Source: Lachnospiraceae bacterium
GTDB taxonomy: Bacteria; Bacillota_A; Clostridia; Lachnospirales; Lachnospiraceae
Direction: 5' to 3'
Assembly: GCA_024699595.1 (NCBI GenBank)
Contig: JAILPG010000337.1
Coordinates: forward strand, 1 to 36,152
DNA length: 36,152 bases
The notes beneath the pieces are model-generated. The model made no database searches and was not told where the DNA came from. It was given only the letters and a program-made list of their open reading frames with translations. Made by a program: the position numbers and the translations under genes. Of this stretch, positions 1 to 7,921 are shown in pieces. Numbering within the stretch: the stretch's first letter is position 1; each line of letters begins with the position of its first letter.

Positions 1-53
1 TTGAGGGTATGTGAATTGGATTTTGGCTGAGGTAGATCCTTGGCTGGGGTCTC

Positions 54-98
54 GGAATGTAAACATTCCTCGACTAACGAAATTTCGCAAGCGAAATT
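54..98. repeat. Two small inverted repeats upstream of tRNA-Asn
   Basis: Two near-perfect palindromes sit just before the first tRNA. GGAATG/CATTCC (54-69) closes a TAAA loop, and AATTTCG/CGAAATT (81-98) closes a CAAG loop. No gene is visible in 1-104; this stretch is probably the tail of an upstream unit or a tRNA-cluster leader. The hairpins resemble others around the next tRNA and after glgP. Confidence 0.6.
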
Positions 99-104
99 CC
101 GTTT

Positions 105-176
105 TCCTCGATAGCTCAATGGTAGAGCATTCGGCTGTTAACCGAAGGGTTGTTGGTTCGAGCCCAACTCGGGGAG
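105..176 (+). tRNA. tRNA-Asn (anticodon GTT)
   Basis: A 72-nt cloverleaf fits by eye. The acceptor TCCTCGA pairs with TCGGGGA and leaves G as discriminator. The D arm contains AGCTCAATGGTAGAGC. The anticodon stem TTCGG/CCGAA closes the loop CTGTTAA, with GTT at 137-139. The T arm is TTGGTTCGAGCCCAA. CCA is not encoded. It is the first of three tRNA genes read in the same direction. Confidence 0.96.
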
Positions 177-178
177 TG

Positions 179-238
179 CGATAGATTTACGAAGTAAATC
201 TATCGAGCAGAAAAGTTCTCGAAGAGAATTTTTCTGCT
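179..238. repeat. Two abutting GAA-triloop hairpins between tRNA genes
   Basis: The first hairpin has a 12-bp perfect stem CGATAGATTTAC/GTAAATCTATCG around GAA (179-205). The second begins at the next base: a 15-bp stem AGCAGAAAAGTTCTC/GAGAATTTTTCTGCT with one G-T pair, again around GAA (206-238). The stems are unrelated in sequence but share the loop trinucleotide. There is no U-tract, so they are not ordinary terminators. They may act in tRNA precursor processing or be dispersed palindromic elements. Confidence 0.8.
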
Positions 239-284
239 TTGTGAGCGTAAACGAGCAAAACACACGGGTTTTAGAAACCGTTTT

Positions 285-356
285 GGCTCCGTGGTCAAGA
301 GGTTAAGACATCGCCCTTTCACGGCGGTAACACGGGTTCAATTCCCGTCGGAGTCA
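285..356 (+). tRNA. tRNA-Glu (anticodon TTC)
   Basis: A 72-nt cloverleaf. The acceptor GGCTCCG pairs with CGGAGTC and leaves A as discriminator. The D arm has GGTCAAGAGGTTAAGAC. The anticodon stem TCGCC/GGCGG encloses CTTTCAC with TTC at 318-320. The T arm is CACGGGTTCAATTCCCGT. CCA is not encoded. A partial second copy of its 3' end lies at 424-499. Confidence 0.96.
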
Positions 357-500
357 TGAGACTTTTACAGGATATAGTACGATGTGAAAACAAGAAAGCG
401 GGCTCGACTCGCAACCGCTACGCACACGGGTTCGACTCGTGAAATCTGCGATTTCACTCGTATCGGCACCTGCGGTGCCTCAATTCCCGTCGGAGTCATT
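357..500 (+). pseudogene. Broken copy of the tRNA-Glu T arm and 3' end, interrupted by hairpins
   Basis: Bases 480-499 repeat 338-357 exactly (20 nt, the T-loop to acceptor end of tRNA-Glu). Bases 424-433 repeat 330-339 (ACACGGGTTC, the 5' half of the T arm). In the intact tRNA these halves are contiguous; here about 47 nt separate them. The insert holds two hairpins with a TGC loop: GTGAAATC/GATTTCAC (439-457) and GGCACC/GGTGCC (465-479). A third T-arm-like string, GGGCTCGACTCG, lies at 400-411. No complete cloverleaf can be drawn, so this is a remnant rather than a working tRNA. It could also come from polymerase slippage or from recombination between tRNA genes. Confidence 0.7.
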
Positions 501-516
501 AGAAATTAAATAATCT

Positions 517-587
517 GGCGACTTAGCCAAGTGGTAAGGCGTGGGTCTGCAACACCCTGATCGCCGGTTCAAATCCGGCAGTCGCCT
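517..587 (+). tRNA. tRNA-Cys (anticodon GCA)
   Basis: A 71-nt cloverleaf. The acceptor GGCGACT pairs with AGTCGCC and leaves T as discriminator. The D arm is AGCCAAGTGGTAAGGC. The anticodon loop is CTGCAAC with GCA at 549-551; its stem has four pairs plus a T-T mismatch at the outer position. The T arm is GCCGGTTCAAATCCGGC. CCA is not encoded. It is the last tRNA of the cluster and is followed by a terminator. Confidence 0.95.
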
Positions 588-599
588 CTTTAGGTTATT

Positions 600-630
600 A
601 AGAAGAAGTGATTGCTTCTTCTTTTTTTTT
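600..630 (+). terminator. Rho-independent terminator of the tRNA cluster
   Basis: Stem AAGAAGAAG (600-608) and CTTCTTCTT (615-623) around TGATTG, running into a nine-T tract. It lies 13 nt after tRNA-Cys and only about 15 nt before the next start codon, so the yczE-like gene may depend on read-through or on a promoter hidden in this stretch. Confidence 0.85.
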
Positions 631-645
631 CGAGAGATACAAAAC

Positions 646-1317
646 ATGGAAAAAAAACTGTTATACAGAAGGATAGCAATGACGCTTTTTGGCGTTATCA
701 TCTGTGCTGTCAGTGTAGGCGTATTTAAGATCGCTGCACTTGGGGTGGATCCGTTCCAGTCATTTATGGCAGGACTTGATTCGCTTGTCCCGATCGGATT
801 TGGTACCCTATATGTTATCGCAAATGCAGTCCTTCTTCTGTTTTCGCTGGTCTTTGACAGGCATTATATCGGAATTGCCACTTTTATCAATCTTTTTTTG
901 CTTGGATATATCACACAGTTTACCTATGATTTTCTGCAGAAGATCATCATAAACCCGTCACTTACCGTAAGGATCATCTGCCTTGTTATCGGCGTGGTCG
1001 TCATATGCTTCGGATCGGCTTTTTATATGACGGCTGATCTCGGAGTATCAACTTATGACGCTGTAGCCCTTATCATATGCAACACCTGGAAAAAAGGGAA
1101 ATTCCAGTATGTCAGGATAATAACCGATATAATCTGCGTTGTGCTTGGTGTTACTCTGTTTCTTTTTTCAAAGGAAGGAAGTATATCAAAAATACCTGAG
1201 ATAGCAGGTGTCGGTACGATCATAACAGCTTTTTTCATGGGACCATTGATCGAATTCTTTAATGTACATATAGCCCGCCCGATCTTAAAAGGCAAAGATC
1301 CGGATATGAAACAGTAG
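646..1317 (+). CDS. YczE/YitT-like integral membrane protein
   Basis: The protein has 223 residues starting at ATG 646. The longer open frame back to 541 overlaps tRNA-Cys and is rejected. GAGAG lies about 10 nt upstream as a weak ribosome site. The sequence is hydrophobic throughout, with roughly five to six membrane spans, including one near residues 9-30, one at 47-67 and one at 112-135. ALGVDPFQSFMAG near residues 31-43 and DLGVSTYDAVAL near 130-141 look like a tandem repeat of the G-[VD]-x-x-x-[DF] type found in the YczE family, which suggests an internally duplicated fold. Members of this family lack an assigned substrate, so none is assigned here. It is followed 30 nt later by a small gene, and a terminator closes the pair at 1612-1645. 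Confidence 0.8.
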   Translation: MEKKLLYRRIAMTLFGVIICAVSVGVFKIAALGVDPFQSFMAGLDSLVPIGFGTLYVIANAVLLLFSLVFDRHYIGIATFINLFLLGYITQFTYDFLQKIIINPSLTVRIICLVIGVVVICFGSAFYMTADLGVSTYDAVALIICNTWKKGKFQYVRIITDIICVVLGVTLFLFSKEGSISKIPEIAGVGTIITAFFMGPLIEFFNVHIARPILKGKDPDMKQ

Positions 1318-1347
1318 AAACTGAGACTGAAAGAGAGGAATATATCA

Positions 1348-1575
1348 ATGAATATACCTGATGTAATGAAAATGACGCAGGCGTGGAACACTTTTACCGC
1401 CAATCATCCCAAGTTCCCGGCGTTTCTAAATGCCGCAAGAGGCATGGGAATTAAGGAAGGAACGATTATAGGCATATCGGTAACGGATCCGGATGGTCAT
1501 ACGATCGATTCCAATGTCAAAGTAACCGCATCTGATCTTGAGCTGTTTGAAATGCTCAAAAACATGCGGCAGTAA
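1348..1575 (+). CDS. Small uncharacterised protein (75 aa)
   Basis: A 75-residue protein with an AGAGAGGA ribosome site 8 nt before ATG. It has no signal peptide and no membrane span. The middle reads as a short beta-rich segment (GTIIGISVTDPDGHTIDSN, about residues 38-56) and the C-terminus is helical (SDLELFEMLKNMR). This resembles small conserved Lachnospiraceae proteins that I cannot name. It is 30 nt downstream of the membrane protein and before a terminator, so the two are probably co-transcribed. The function is unknown. Confidence 0.75.
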   Translation: MNIPDVMKMTQAWNTFTANHPKFPAFLNAARGMGIKEGTIIGISVTDPDGHTIDSNVKVTASDLELFEMLKNMRQ

Positions 1576-1611
1576 GGAATGAACAGTATTCTGATCGGGA
1601 TCTTCAATGTT

Positions 1612-1645
1612 AAAGCGCCCTGGACAAAATGTTCCAAGGCGTTTT
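1612..1645 (+). terminator. Terminator after the small 75-aa gene
   Basis: AAAGCGCCCTGGAC (1612-1625) pairs with TTCCAAGGCGTTTT (1632-1645) with one mismatch and one wobble, and the 3' arm ends in TTTT. It closes the 646-1575 unit. Confidence 0.75.
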
Positions 1646-1668
1646 GCATTATGCTTTGCGTTTTTTGC

Positions 1669-1697
1669 TTGTAATTACAGGGTCTGATAAATATAAT
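1669..1697 (+). promoter_or_regulatory. Candidate sigma-A promoter for the small ORF and ileS
   Basis: TTGTAA (1669-1674), a 17-bp spacer, then TATAAT (1692-1697). It lies 84 nt before the small ORF. A short hairpin AGGAAAA/TTTTCCT (1723-1739) sits in the leader. I looked for, and did not find, a T-box antiterminator signature in this leader. Confidence 0.6.
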
Positions 1698-1780
1698 GAT
1701 TATGTATGCATAAATCCGGCTGAGGAAAACATTTTTCCTTAAAAACGGATATTGAGAAGGTTATAAGAGGAAAGCAGACC

Positions 1781-1975
1781 ATGCCTACAGATAAAGAGAT
1801 TGAAGAAGTCATTAACATGCTTGATAAAAAGACCGAAGAAGGTGTCAGCCGCATAGGTATTCACAGAGTTGAGACCGAAAGAGAGGACTTTGTGAGAGAG
1901 GTACATCATCACGGAAGATGTGATATAGGAAGCCCTTTTGCCGACGGATCGGTGGGAAATTTCGGATGCGACTGA
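1781..1975 (+). CDS. Small HHHGRCD-motif protein upstream of ileS (64 aa)
   Basis: A 64-residue acidic protein with a good ribosome site (AGAGGAAAG) before ATG. The N-terminal half is a predicted charged helix (residues 2-20). The C-terminal half carries the compact motif VHHHGRCDIGSPF (about residues 41-53) and a final Cys, which could bind metal. Similar short proteins with a HHGRCD-G-SP-F core occur, as far as I recall, next to ileS in other Lachnospiraceae; that is memory, not a search. It ends 67 nt before ileS and shares its candidate promoter. It could encode a regulatory leader peptide or a free-standing small protein; no function is assigned. Confidence 0.65.
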   Translation: MPTDKEIEEVINMLDKKTEEGVSRIGIHRVETEREDFVREVHHHGRCDIGSPFADGSVGNFGCD

Positions 1976-2042
1976 AGCGGAAAAAAGAAAAGCAGATAAA
2001 ACAACAATAAATAGCTATAAAACACAGAAAGGGAAAGATGTT

Positions 2043-5000
2043 ATGTACAAGAAGGTATCCACAGACCTTGGATTTGTTGAGAGAGAGAAAGAGATCGAGA
2101 AATTCTGGGCCGATAATGATATTTTCAGAAAGAGCATGGAAAACCGCAAAGAAGGAGAAACCTATACCTTTTATGACGGACCTCCGACAGCAAACGGAAA
2201 GCCTCATATAGGACATGTGCTCACCCGTGTTATCAAGGATATGATCCCGAGATACCGGACGATGAAGGGATACTATGTCCCCCGTAAGGCAGGATGGGAT
2301 ACTCACGGACTGCCTGTTGAGCTTGAGGTAGAGAAAAAGCTCGGACTTGACGGCAAGGATCAGATAGAGGAATACGGACTTGATCCTTTCATTAAGGAAT
2401 GCAAGGAGTCCGTATGGCAGTACAAGGGCATGTGGGAAGATTTCTCGGGAACCGTTGGTTTCTGGGCTGACATGGATGATCCCTATGTTACCTATCATGA
2501 TGATTTCATAGAGTCCGAATGGTGGGCTCTTAAACAGATATGGGATAAGGGACTGCTCTATAAGGGCTTTAAGATAGTGCCTTACTGCCCTCGATGCGGA
2601 ACCCCGCTCTCTTCACACGAGGTTGCCCAGGGCTACAAGACCCTTAAGGAACGGACAGCGATCGTAAGATTTAAGATAAAAGATGAGGATGCTTACTTCC
2701 TTGCATGGACGACAACACCCTGGACACTTGCTTCAAATATCGGACTTTGCGTAAATCCCGATGAAACCTATGTAAGGGTCAAGGCAGCTGACGGAAAGGT
2801 GTATATACTGGCTGAAGCTCTTTGCGACAGCGTGCTTTCTTCCATAGAGAGAGAGGAAGGGACGCCTGCATATGAAGTTCTTGAATCATACACAGGTAAG
2901 GATCTTGAATACAAAGAATATGAACCGTTATATAAATGTGCTGCCGATGAAGCGGAGAAACAGCACAAAAAGGCATTCTTTATATATGTTGATGATTATG
3001 TAACGATGTCTGACGGTACCGGAATAGTACATATAGCTCCTGCTTTCGGTGAAGATGATGCAAGAGTCGGAAGAAGATATGATGCGCCCTTTGTACAGAT
3101 GGTTGACGAAAAGGGTGTCATGAAGGATGTTACTCCTTTTGCCGGAATGAGATGCAAGCCCACTAAAGACGAACTTGCAGCCGGTGCTGTTGACTGTGAC
3201 AAGAACGTGCTCATAGAGCTGGATAAAAGAGGACTGCTCTTTGCCGCACCCAAGGTTGAGCATGATTACCCTCATTGCTGGCGCTGTGATACACCGCTTC
3301 TGTATTACGCAAGAGAATCCTGGTTTATAAAGATGACGGCAGTCAGGGATGATCTTGTAGCAAATAACAAGACAGTCAACTGGATTCCGCCTTCGATAGG
3401 CGAGGGCCGTTTTGGAAACTGGCTTGAAAACATACAGGACTGGGGCGTTTCGCGTAACCGTTACTGGGGAACACCTTTAAATATCTGGGAGTGCCCTGAT
3501 TGCGGAAAGCAGATCTGCATAGGATCAAGACAGGAGCTTAAAGAAGCCACGGGACGTGAAGATGCATTAAACGTTGAGCTTCACAGACCTTATATAGATG
3601 AATATTATTGCAAATGTCCTGACTGCGGAAAGGATATGAAGAGGGTTCCGGAGGTTATCGACTGCTGGTTTGATTCGGGTGCTATGCCGTTTGCACAGCA
3701 TCATTATCCGTTTGAGAACAAGGAACTGTTTGAGAGTCAGTTCCCTGCGCAGTTTATATCCGAGGCTGTCGATCAGACCAGAGGATGGTTCTATTCGCTC
3801 ATGGCTGAATCAACGATCCTGTTTAACAGATCGCCTTATGAAAATGTCATAGTCCTGGGTCTCGTGCTCGATGAGAACGGGGAAAAGATGAGCAAGAGCA
3901 AGGGTAACGCCGTGGATCCCTTTGAAGCCTTGAAATCTATGGGAGCCGATGCCATCAGATGGTATTTCTACATTAATTCGGCACCCTGGCTTCCCAACCG
4001 TTTCCATGACAAAGCAGTTATGGAAGGACAGCGCAAATTCATGGGTACTCTTTGGAATACCTATGCTTTCTATGTGCTGTATGCTAATATAGACGGATTT
4101 GATGCGGGAGAGCATGAGCTGGAATATGATAAGCTTTCGGTGATGGATAAATGGATACTGTCAAAGCTCAATACTGTTGTGGGAGAGGTTGATGATAATC
4201 TGTATAATTACAGGATCCCCGAGGCAGCAAGGGCTCTTGCCGAATTCGTGGATGATCTTTCCAACTGGTATGTAAGAAGGAGCCGTGAGCGTTTCTGGGC
4301 AAAGGGTATGGAACAGGATAAGATAAATGCCTACATGACTCTTTATACCTCGCTTGTGGAGATCTGCAAGGCTGCTGCACCGATGGTACCCTTCATTACT
4401 GAGGAGATATATCAGAACATCGTAAGGGGATCGATAAAGGATGCGCCCGAAAGCATTCATTTATGTGATTTCCCTGTTTCCAATAAGGATCATATAGACA
4501 AAGAGCTTGAAAAGAACATGGATGCTGTCCTAAAGATCGTTGTCATGGGAAGAGCCTGCAGAAATGCAGCCAATATCAAGAACAGACAGCCTATTGCAAA
4601 AATGTTCGTAAAGGCAGAAGAGACTCTTTCACAGTTCTATGTGGATATAATCGAAGATGAGCTTAACGTGAAATCGGTAGAATTCTCGGATGATGTCAGA
4701 GAGTTTACTTCCTACAGCTTCAAGCCCCAGTTAAAGACAGTGGGTCCCAAGTACGGAAAGCTTCTCGGCGGTATAAAAAATGAGCTTAATAACCTTGACG
4801 GAAATGCCGCAATGGATGAGCTTAAAGCAAACGGAAGCCTTAAGTTTAACATTTCCGGAGAAGATGTGGAGCTTACGGAAGAAGATCTGTTAATAGAGAT
4901 GATCCAGAAGGAAGGCTATGTCACGGAAAGCGATAACCGTGCAACTGTAGTGCTTGATACGAACCTCACGGAAGAGCTTATAGAAGAAGGCTTTGTAAGG

Positions 5001-5234
5001 GAGATAATCTCAAAGATCCAGACAATGAGAAAAGAAGCCGGATTTGAGGTAATGGACAAGATAACAGTCTATGAAAAAGGCAATGAAAAGATCGAAGAGA
5101 TCCTGTCAAAGTTTAAGGCTGATATCATGAAGGATGTTCTTGCTACGGAAATAGTAACCGGAAGTACGCAGGGCTATGAGAAGGAATGGAACATAAATGA
5201 CGAAAAGGTAACTCTTGGCGTCAAAAAGAATTAG
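2043..5234 (+). CDS. ileS: Isoleucyl-tRNA synthetase, long (type 2) form
   Basis: This enzyme charges tRNA-Ile in the cytoplasm. The chosen start is ATG 2043 (MYKKVSTDLG), with GGGAAAG about 6 nt upstream, giving 1063 residues; the longer frame from 1938 overlaps the preceding gene. The class I motifs are intact: HIGH at residues 55-58 (GKPHIGHV) and KMSKS at 615-619. The editing (CP1) domain lies between them. Zinc-like pairs CPRCG (about 181) and later CPDCG repeats are visible. Length and the PTANGKPHIGH signature match the eukaryote-like type 2 IleRS and not the roughly 920-residue B. subtilis form. Type 2 enzymes are known to be less sensitive to mupirocin. glgP begins 37 nt downstream. 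Confidence 0.97.
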   Translation: MYKKVSTDLGFVEREKEIEKFWADNDIFRKSMENRKEGETYTFYDGPPTANGKPHIGHVLTRVIKDMIPRYRTMKGYYVPRKAGWDTHGLPVELEVEKKLGLDGKDQIEEYGLDPFIKECKESVWQYKGMWEDFSGTVGFWADMDDPYVTYHDDFIESEWWALKQIWDKGLLYKGFKIVPYCPRCGTPLSSHEVAQGYKTLKERTAIVRFKIKDEDAYFLAWTTTPWTLASNIGLCVNPDETYVRVKAADGKVYILAEALCDSVLSSIEREEGTPAYEVLESYTGKDLEYKEYEPLYKCAADEAEKQHKKAFFIYVDDYVTMSDGTGIVHIAPAFGEDDARVGRRYDAPFVQMVDEKGVMKDVTPFAGMRCKPTKDELAAGAVDCDKNVLIELDKRGLLFAAPKVEHDYPHCWRCDTPLLYYARESWFIKMTAVRDDLVANNKTVNWIPPSIGEGRFGNWLENIQDWGVSRNRYWGTPLNIWECPDCGKQICIGSRQELKEATGREDALNVELHRPYIDEYYCKCPDCGKDMKRVPEVIDCWFDSGAMPFAQHHYPFENKELFESQFPAQFISEAVDQTRGWFYSLMAESTILFNRSPYENVIVLGLVLDENGEKMSKSKGNAVDPFEALKSMGADAIRWYFYINSAPWLPNRFHDKAVMEGQRKFMGTLWNTYAFYVLYANIDGFDAGEHELEYDKLSVMDKWILSKLNTVVGEVDDNLYNYRIPEAARALAEFVDDLSNWYVRRSRERFWAKGMEQDKINAYMTLYTSLVEICKAAAPMVPFITEEIYQNIVRGSIKDAPESIHLCDFPVSNKDHIDKELEKNMDAVLKIVVMGRACRNAANIKNRQPIAKMFVKAEETLSQFYVDIIEDELNVKSVEFSDDVREFTSYSFKPQLKTVGPKYGKLLGGIKNELNNLDGNAAMDELKANGSLKFNISGEDVELTEEDLLIEMIQKEGYVTESDNRATVVLDTNLTEELIEEGFVREIISKIQTMRKEAGFEVMDKITVYEKGNEKIEEILSKFKADIMKDVLATEIVTGSTQGYEKEWNINDEKVTLGVKKN

Positions 5235-5271
5235 ATCAGTTCATTAAAAACATTTTAAGGAGGAGCAGCTG

Positions 5272-7740
5272 ATGGTAAAAAAACAGACGAGCAAGTTTGA
5301 CAAGGTGGCATTCAAGAAGGAGGTTGTCAACAATGTAAAGACACTGTACAGAAAGAATCTTGAAGAAGCTTCGTCTCAGCAGATCTTTCAGGCTGTATGT
5401 TTTGCGGTAAAAAATACCGTGATAGAAAACTGGATGAACACACAGAAGGCACTCGAAGAGCAGGATCCCAAGACAGTATATTATCTGTCCATGGAATTTC
5501 TGATGGGAAGAGCGCTCGGAAACAGCCTTATAAATCTTAAGGAATATAAGGAAGTAGCGGCAGCGCTTGAGGAGCTCGGAGTCAATCTCAATGAGATAGA
5601 AGACCAGGAAAGAGACCCGGCACTTGGAAACGGAGGTCTCGGAAGACTTGCAGCCTGTTTCCTTGATTCTCTTGCAACGCTTGGATACAGCGCTTACGGC
5701 TGCGGTATCCGTTACAGATACGGAATGTTCAAGCAGGAGATAAGAGACGGCTATCAGATAGAGGTTCCCGATAACTGGTTAAAGGACGGATATCCGTTTG
5801 AATTAAGACGTCCGGAATACGCCAAGATAGTAAAGTTTGGCGGAAATGTCAGGGTGGATGTGGATGAGAACGGACAGAACCATTTTTCACAGGAAAATTA
5901 TCAGTCTGTACAGGCTATACCCTATGACCTTCCCATCGTCGGATATGGCAACGGTATGGTAAATGCCTTAAGGATCTGGGATGCGCAGCCTGTAGAGTGC
6001 TTCTCGCTTGATTCTTTTGACAAGGGTGATTATAAGAAAGCTGTTGAGCAGGATAATCTTGCAAGAAACATCTGCGAAGTATTATATCCCAACGACAATC
6101 ATTATGCAGGAAAGGAATTAAGGCTTAAACAGCAGTATTTCTTCATATCTGCAAGCATTCAGGAAGCTGTCGAAAAGTACATGAGAAATCACAGGGATAT
6201 CAAGAAGCTTCCCGAAAAGGTTGTCTTCCAGCTTAATGATACTCATCCTACAGTTACGGTAGCAGAGCTTATGAGGATACTCATGGATGATTATTATCTT
6301 GGATGGGATGAAGCATGGGCAGTTACCACAAAGACCTGCGCGTACACAAACCATACGATAATGTCCGAAGCACTTGAAAAATGGCCCATAGAGCTCTTCT
6401 CAAGACTGCTTCCGAGAGTATACCAGATCATAGAAGAGATAAACAGAAGGTTCATAGAACAGATCAGGGCAAAATATCCCGGAAATGAGGATAAGGTCCG
6501 CAAGATGGCCATCATTTATGACGGACAGGTAAAAATGGCACATCTTGCTATCTGTGCAGGCTTCTCCGTAAACGGTGTTGCAAGGCTTCATACAGAGATC
6601 CTTAAGAATCAGGAGCTTAAGGATTTCTATGAGATGATGCCTGAAAAGTTTAACAACAAGACAAACGGCATCACGCAGAGAAGATTCTTACTGCACGGCG
6701 ATCCGTTGCTTGCTGACTGGGTAACGGCTCATGTCGGAGCTGACTGGATCACGGATCTTCCGAAGATCAACAAGCTTAAGGTATATGCTGATGATAACAA
6801 GGCTCAGCAGGAGTTCATGAACATCAAGTATCAGAACAAGGTAAGACTTGCCAAGTATATCCTTGAGAACAACGGCGTGGAAGTGGATCCCAGATCCATC
6901 TTTGATGTACAGGTCAAGAGACTGCATGAGTATAAGAGGCAGCTCTTAAATATCCTGCATATCATGTATCTTTACAACAATATCAAGGAAAATCCGGATA
7001 TGGATTTCTATCCGAGGACATTTATCTTTGGTGCGAAGGCTGCAGCAGGATACAGAAACGCCAAGCTTACGATCAAGCTTATCAATTCTGTTGCTGACGT
7101 GATCAATAATGACGCTTCAATAAACGGAAAGATCAAGGTTGTGTTCATAGAGGATTACTGCGTATCCAATGCTGAATGGATATTTGCGGCAGCAGATGTC
7201 TCCGAGCAGATATCTACTGCAAGTAAGGAAGCATCCGGAACCGGTAACATGAAGTTCATGTTAAACGGTGCAGTTACCATAGGAACCATGGACGGAGCTA
7301 ACGTGGAGATCGTGGAAGAGGTAGGCGAGGATAATGCCTTCATCTTTGGTCTGTCATCTCAGGAGGTCATTAATTTCGAGAACTACGGAGGATATAATCC
7401 TACTGATATATTCAATAATGATCCGGACATCAGAAAGGTACTCATGCAGCTCATAAACGGCACCTACTGCCAGAATGATCCTGACAGATTCAGAGATCTT
7501 TACAATTCGCTGTTAAACAACCAGTCTACGCCGAGAGCTGATATGTATTTCATCTTAAAGGATTTCAAATCCTATGCCGATGCTCAGAAGAGAGTTGAGA
7601 ATGCCTATAAAGATGAAAAGAAGTGGGCAAAGATGGCTATCCTTAACATCGCCTGCTGCGGAAAATTCTCATCAGACCGTACAATACAAGAATATGTCGA
7701 TGAGATTTGGCATTTAGACAAGGTAACACTGAAGAAATAA
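5272..7740 (+). CDS. glgP: Glycogen/maltodextrin phosphorylase
   Basis: This GT35 enzyme releases glucose-1-phosphate from alpha-1,4-glucan in the cytoplasm. It has 822 residues, normal for the family, and a strong AAGGAGGAG site before ATG. Diagnostic stretches are EDQERDPALGNGGLGRLAACF near residues 113-133, RYRYGMF near 147, LPRVYQIIEEINRRF near 381, and the pyridoxal-phosphate site EASGTGNMKFMLNGA with the Schiff-base lysine at residue 661. The C-terminus is complete. It follows ileS closely but is not functionally linked to it. Immediately after the stop codon begins a 141-bp nest of inverted repeats that may shape the mRNA 3' end. Confidence 0.97.
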   Translation: MVKKQTSKFDKVAFKKEVVNNVKTLYRKNLEEASSQQIFQAVCFAVKNTVIENWMNTQKALEEQDPKTVYYLSMEFLMGRALGNSLINLKEYKEVAAALEELGVNLNEIEDQERDPALGNGGLGRLAACFLDSLATLGYSAYGCGIRYRYGMFKQEIRDGYQIEVPDNWLKDGYPFELRRPEYAKIVKFGGNVRVDVDENGQNHFSQENYQSVQAIPYDLPIVGYGNGMVNALRIWDAQPVECFSLDSFDKGDYKKAVEQDNLARNICEVLYPNDNHYAGKELRLKQQYFFISASIQEAVEKYMRNHRDIKKLPEKVVFQLNDTHPTVTVAELMRILMDDYYLGWDEAWAVTTKTCAYTNHTIMSEALEKWPIELFSRLLPRVYQIIEEINRRFIEQIRAKYPGNEDKVRKMAIIYDGQVKMAHLAICAGFSVNGVARLHTEILKNQELKDFYEMMPEKFNNKTNGITQRRFLLHGDPLLADWVTAHVGADWITDLPKINKLKVYADDNKAQQEFMNIKYQNKVRLAKYILENNGVEVDPRSIFDVQVKRLHEYKRQLLNILHIMYLYNNIKENPDMDFYPRTFIFGAKAAAGYRNAKLTIKLINSVADVINNDASINGKIKVVFIEDYCVSNAEWIFAAADVSEQISTASKEASGTGNMKFMLNGAVTIGTMDGANVEIVEEVGEDNAFIFGLSSQEVINFENYGGYNPTDIFNNDPDIRKVLMQLINGTYCQNDPDRFRDLYNSLLNNQSTPRADMYFILKDFKSYADAQKRVENAYKDEKKWAKMAILNIACCGKFSSDRTIQEYVDEIWHLDKVTLKK

Positions 7741-7881
7741 ATGATAAGGACAGAAGGTTCATGCAATGAAATTGCATGAACTGTTGCACAACAGATCGCT
7801 CTGCAAAGCTTGCTTTGCAGGACGATCTTTGTGCAAAAAGTCAATGTCAGCTTCGCTGACATGACCTTCTGCCCTTATCAT
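7741..7881. repeat. Cloverleaf-shaped nest of inverted repeats between glgP and the hydratase
   Basis: An 18-position outer stem (7741-7758 with 7864-7881, one A-C mismatch) encloses three arms. Arm 1 is an 11-bp perfect hairpin around GAA (7757-7781). Arm 2 is TTGCACAACAGATCG (7784-7798) with CGATCTTTGTGCAA (7823-7836), one bulge, topped by CTGCAAAG/CTTTGCAG around CTTG (7801-7820). Arm 3 is ATGTCAGC/GCTGACAT around TTC (7844-7862). The structure starts on the first base after the glgP stop codon. There is no U-tract. It may be a miniature mobile element, a structured RNA, or an mRNA-stabilising or processing site. Confidence 0.85.
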
Positions 7882-7921
7882 TATTACAATTCATCATCAA
7901 TCATCAGGAGAGACATTGCAA

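Noticed and set aside
541..645. N-terminal extension of the membrane protein beginning inside tRNA-Cys
   Set aside because: It overlaps a clear tRNA and a terminator; ATG 646 is a natural start.
1600..2042. T-box riboswitch for ileS
   Set aside because: I did not find the conserved antiterminator sequence or a suitable terminator before ileS.
1845..2498. Long minus-strand frame of 217 codons opposite the start of ileS
   Set aside because: It is antisense to a firmly identified gene, with no ribosome site and no domain.
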